From: Methanocorpusculum labreanum Z
GTDB lineage: Archaea > Halobacteriota > Methanomicrobia > Methanomicrobiales > Methanocorpusculaceae
Assembly: GCF_000015765.1 (NCBI RefSeq)
Contig: NC_008942.1
Location: 697,921-761,920 of the forward strand
DNA length: 64,000 nucleotides
Direction: 5' to 3'
The number at the start of each line of letters is the position of its first letter. The first letter of the stretch is position 1. A program made the position numbers and the translations under genes. Positions 61,573 through 64,000 of this stretch are shown piece by piece. Below the pieces are notes generated by a model that was given only the letters and a program-made list of their open reading frames with translations, was not told the DNA's origin and ran no database searches.

Positions 61573-62151
61573 ATGACGAAATATTTGTTCAACGAAGGCA
61601 TTGTTTGGGAAGACCGCCGGAAGGGGTCGTATCTGGTTCCATATCTTATCTTCTTCATCATCTTTGCAGTGATCGCGGTACTGATCTGGATCACAGCACC
61701 ACTCCTCGCTCTTCTTCCTGCGTTACTGCCGTATCTTCCGGTTTGGCTCATATCTCCCGATCTCCTGCTTCGTATTCTTGTTTCAGCAGTGTCCGGCGTT
61801 ATTGCTCTGATCATTCTCATATCGGGACTGGTGGAACTCAACCGTCCGCGTCTGTATCTTACGCCCCGGAGAATCTGTCTGATGTCAGGCATTGGTTCAT
61901 ACAAGGAAGTGCGTTTCGACAAGATCGATGCGATCCAAATTAAAAAACATACCATCATCATATCCGCCGGAGGGACCAAAGTGATAAAGTTCGGTCCAAT
62001 CCTTGATCCGTATGCGACCAGAAACGCTGTCGTCGGGCTTATCGGGTTTGAGATGAAACCTCCGGAGGATGAGACGATCGTTTTTGATAAGGCCGTTCCC
62101 ATTCTCAGGGAAGAGGAAGATGTCTTCGATGCCGATGTCATAGATTCCTGA
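61573..62151 (+). CDS. Membrane protein with bacterial PH-like domain
   Basis: A 192-residue protein starting MTKYLFNEGIVWEDRR. Two or three hydrophobic helices follow (YLVPYLIFFIIFAVIAVLIW, LLRILVSAVSGVIALIILIS), then a bPH/DUF304-like domain with YLTPRRICLMSGIGSYKEVR and DKIDAIQIKKHTIIISAGG. Such proteins sense or shape the membrane; their partners are unknown. TTG at 61561 is less likely than ATG at 61573, which has a gtgat stretch before it. A T-tract follows directly. Confidence 0.72.
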   Translation: MTKYLFNEGIVWEDRRKGSYLVPYLIFFIIFAVIAVLIWITAPLLALLPALLPYLPVWLISPDLLLRILVSAVSGVIALIILISGLVELNRPRLYLTPRRICLMSGIGSYKEVRFDKIDAIQIKKHTIIISAGGTKVIKFGPILDPYATRNAVVGLIGFEMKPPEDETIVFDKAVPILREEEDVFDADVIDS

Positions 62152-62167
62152 TTTTTTTCTTTTTTTT
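62152..62167 (+). terminator. T-tract after the PH-domain gene
   Basis: tttttttcttttttta begins directly at the stop codon and could end transcription. Confidence 0.5.
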
Positions 62168-62238
62168 ACCAAACCGTTCCGCCTGAAATAGCAGAAGATA
62201 TGTTATTCTTCAGAACCAAATAGTATTCTTGGAAAATC

Positions 62239-63576
62239 ATGGAAAAAATACGATACTACGACATTCGGTATGTTCGGGGGACAGTTACATCCATCCAGAC
62301 GGAAAACCGTGTGATCGAAAATGCCGGCTCTTCTTTTTATGGTAAAGCTCTCTTCAGGGTCTTAGGCGAAAATGGCTGGGGATACTACTGCGCTTCATCC
62401 ATCGATATGGACGATAAAAAATCGAAAGATGCCTGCATCCAGAAAGCCGCAGCCTCGGCACGTCTTGCCGGCGTCCATACCGACATCGCCGATGTGCCGC
62501 TTGGATCCCCGCGTTCCTGGGTATGTTCTGCAAAGGAGCAGGCAGAAACTCCTCTTGAGGAGAAAGCCGCGCAGCTTCTTCTTCTCGAAGGATCCGCAAA
62601 AATACCGGAGATCTGCAGCACCTCGGCACGATACTCCGAACAGTATCAGGACGTCATCTTTGAAGACTGTAATGATTACTCGGCAACCTCTTCGGTCTGC
62701 CGCACGCTCTTCACCATCTCGGCGGTTGCAAACCGCGGAGCCGACATGCAGATGAACTACGAGCAGGAGGCGGTGGTTGGCCCCCTCTCGTTAAAAGAGT
62801 ATATTCCCTACGGCGAGAAGTGTGCGAAACGCGCAGTTGAACTTCTGGACGCATCCGTCGTTTCCGGCGGACGCATGCCTGCCGTCCTGGATCCGGCGAT
62901 CGGCGGCGTATTTGCTCACGAAGCGGTCGGTCATGCAAGCGAAGGAGACGCCGTAAGAGATGGCGTTTCCGTTCTTGCCGGCAAACTGGGTGAGCAGGTC
63001 GGCTCGTCTCTCGTCACCATCATCGATGATCCTTCCATGCACGGATACGGGTACGAACCCTTCGACGCTGAAGGTGTTGCCTGCGGACCGACAGAACTGA
63101 TCAAAAACGGGGTCATGCACAAATATATGCATTCCCGCGAGACCCTGGCCGCCGTTGGTCTGGAGACCGGTGACGCGGGTCATGCCAGAGCCGAACCTGG
63201 AATGCAGCCTCTGGTTCGTATGAGTAATACCTACATCAAAGAAGGCGATGCCTCGTATGACGAGATCATCGCCGAATGCAGAAAAGGCGTTCTTCTGATC
63301 GGTTCAAGGGGTGGACAGGTCGATCCGGGCCGCGGGGCCTTCCAGTTCAATGCAAAGTATGGATATCTGATCGAAAATGGAGAAACTGGAAAAATGATTC
63401 GTGACGTCTCCCTCTCAGGGGATATTCTCTCGGTGCTGCACAACATCGCTTTGTGCGGCAAAGAACGGAAAATGTCTTCGGGAATGTGCGGCAAAGGTCA
63501 GTCGGTTCCGGTATCTGACGGAGCTCCCCATGTATATCTGACCGAGGCTTTAGTTGGAGGCGGCGGAAATGTCTGA
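62239..63576 (+). CDS. tldD: TldD metalloprotease
   Basis: A 445-residue protein of the TldD/PmbA family. The zinc motif is HEAVGH (227-232; HExxxH), followed by a Gly/Asp-rich stretch (DDPSMHGYGYEPFDAEG). The TldD-TldE heterodimer cleaves peptide leaders or unfolded peptides (in bacteria, microcin B17 and CcdA; in archaea, peptide-derived products). The partner gene starts inside its last codons, overlapping by 8 nt, so the two are translated together. Confidence 0.93.
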   Translation: MEKIRYYDIRYVRGTVTSIQTENRVIENAGSSFYGKALFRVLGENGWGYYCASSIDMDDKKSKDACIQKAAASARLAGVHTDIADVPLGSPRSWVCSAKEQAETPLEEKAAQLLLLEGSAKIPEICSTSARYSEQYQDVIFEDCNDYSATSSVCRTLFTISAVANRGADMQMNYEQEAVVGPLSLKEYIPYGEKCAKRAVELLDASVVSGGRMPAVLDPAIGGVFAHEAVGHASEGDAVRDGVSVLAGKLGEQVGSSLVTIIDDPSMHGYGYEPFDAEGVACGPTELIKNGVMHKYMHSRETLAAVGLETGDAGHARAEPGMQPLVRMSNTYIKEGDASYDEIIAECRKGVLLIGSRGGQVDPGRGAFQFNAKYGYLIENGETGKMIRDVSLSGDILSVLHNIALCGKERKMSSGMCGKGQSVPVSDGAPHVYLTEALVGGGGNV

Positions 63577-64000
63577 GCTCGACATTGACCGGATTCTCTC
63601 CTACGGCGGGAAAAATGCCGATGAGGTGGAGGTGTTCATGCTCGATTACACCGACATTTCCCTTGAACAGCGGGAGATGGCCGTCTCTTCGGTTTTCGAA
63701 CATGCTGGCAAATCCATCTATATCAGGGTAGTAAAGGATAACCGCATTGGAATATCCGGCACCTCCGATGCGACGCGTTGGAAGGACTGCTTTGACGTGG
63801 CTATGTCTTCGGCCAAACTTTCAGAACCGGTTCCCGGATGGACCGGTTTCCCGGCAAAATCCATGCTGCCGGACGGCCGCGATCCATTCGATCCAAAGAT
63901 CTCTGTTATGCCGGATCTGGCTGCCGAATATCTGGAACGGATGAATGCCGGAGCCGCCAAACACCCCGAGGCACGCGTGGTCACCGGTGGTGTTTCCCTT
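63569..64000 (+). CDS. pmbA: PmbA/TldE, partner of TldD (N-terminal part, cut by the window)
   Basis: The frame begins MSELDIDRILSYGGKNADEV and continues LEQREMAVSSVFEHAGKSIY to the last base (144 codons). The TldE-type features seen are a short N-terminal helix, SSVFEHAGKSIYIRVVKDNR and ISGTSDATRWKDCFDVAMSS. In this family TldE lacks zinc and supports TldD. Only the first third is in the window, so the C-terminal end is unknown. Confidence 0.85.
   Translation, partial: MSELDIDRILSYGGKNADEVEVFMLDYTDISLEQREMAVSSVFEHAGKSIYIRVVKDNRIGISGTSDATRWKDCFDVAMSSAKLSEPVPGWTGFPAKSMLPDGRDPFDPKISVMPDLAAEYLERMNAGAAKHPEARVVTGGVSL

Overview
The window looks like part of a methanogenic archaeon's chromosome, most likely order Methanomicrobiales and close to Methanocorpusculum. 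That identification is an inference from gene content, not from a search. The pointers are methyl-coenzyme M reductase activation component A2, an F420-dependent NADP reductase next to a secondary-alcohol dehydrogenase, archaeal pterin (mptE) and cobamide (cobD, cobY) genes, a thermosome subunit, archaeal LonB, Nob1, FtsZ with a CdrS-like regulator, an OapABC-like cluster, archaeal tRNAs, and TATA-box promoters. Most of the sequence is compact housekeeping DNA, with many 1-13 nt gene overlaps that imply operons.

Layout. 1-5.5 kb: end of a peptide/nickel-type binding lipoprotein, an Fsr-like MFS pump, a 44-aa gene, a repeat-rich gap and a type II P-type ATPase. 5.7-7.7 kb: metG. 7.7-14.3 kb: an AT-rich accessory island with one very large membrane-anchored P-loop (STAND-type) ATPase carrying near-identical TPR repeats and a decayed tail. 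Its outer sides have GC-rich hairpin repeats, including a 109-bp tandem array. 14.3-25.8 kb: component A2, a DUF134 regulator, an Mrp/Nbp35 ATPase, a degenerate Fic-like protein, a PhoU/RCK_C protein with a RecJ-like DHH protein, and a frameshifted adenine deaminase. 25.85-26.68 kb: an 831-bp element with about 207-bp inverted arms.

26.7-38.4 kb: DUF373 protein, coiled-coil protein, cdrS-ftsZ with an 11-bp iterated operator, cobD-cobY, gltX, two four-CBS proteins and the OapABC-like operon. 38.4-46.7 kb: tRNA-Lys, a TrkA_N-DHH fusion, mptE, a radical SAM protein, GNAT, a PRC-barrel protein, Thg1, initiator tRNA-Met, thioredoxin and an Lhr-like helicase. 46.7-52.5 kb: a TrmB-type regulator, a small monooxygenase, isopropanol dehydrogenase with Fno (alcohol to NADPH to F420H2), and nadX-nadM. 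52.5-64 kb: an orphan DNA methyltransferase, FKBP, tRNA-Ser, thermosome, GfcR/PyrE-like protein, MBL-fold protein, nob1-prs, lonB, a PH-domain protein and the tldD-pmbA pair, cut off at the window end.

Most notable: (1) the isolated STAND/TPR ATPase with its A-B-A-B repeat structure and frameshifted tail, a candidate immune or signalling receptor; (2) four phased 11-bp operator repeats in front of cdrS-ftsZ; (3) a family of modular hairpin repeats and inverted-repeat elements in intergenic DNA; (4) unusual active-site or sequence changes in NadM, Fno and the Fic-like protein.
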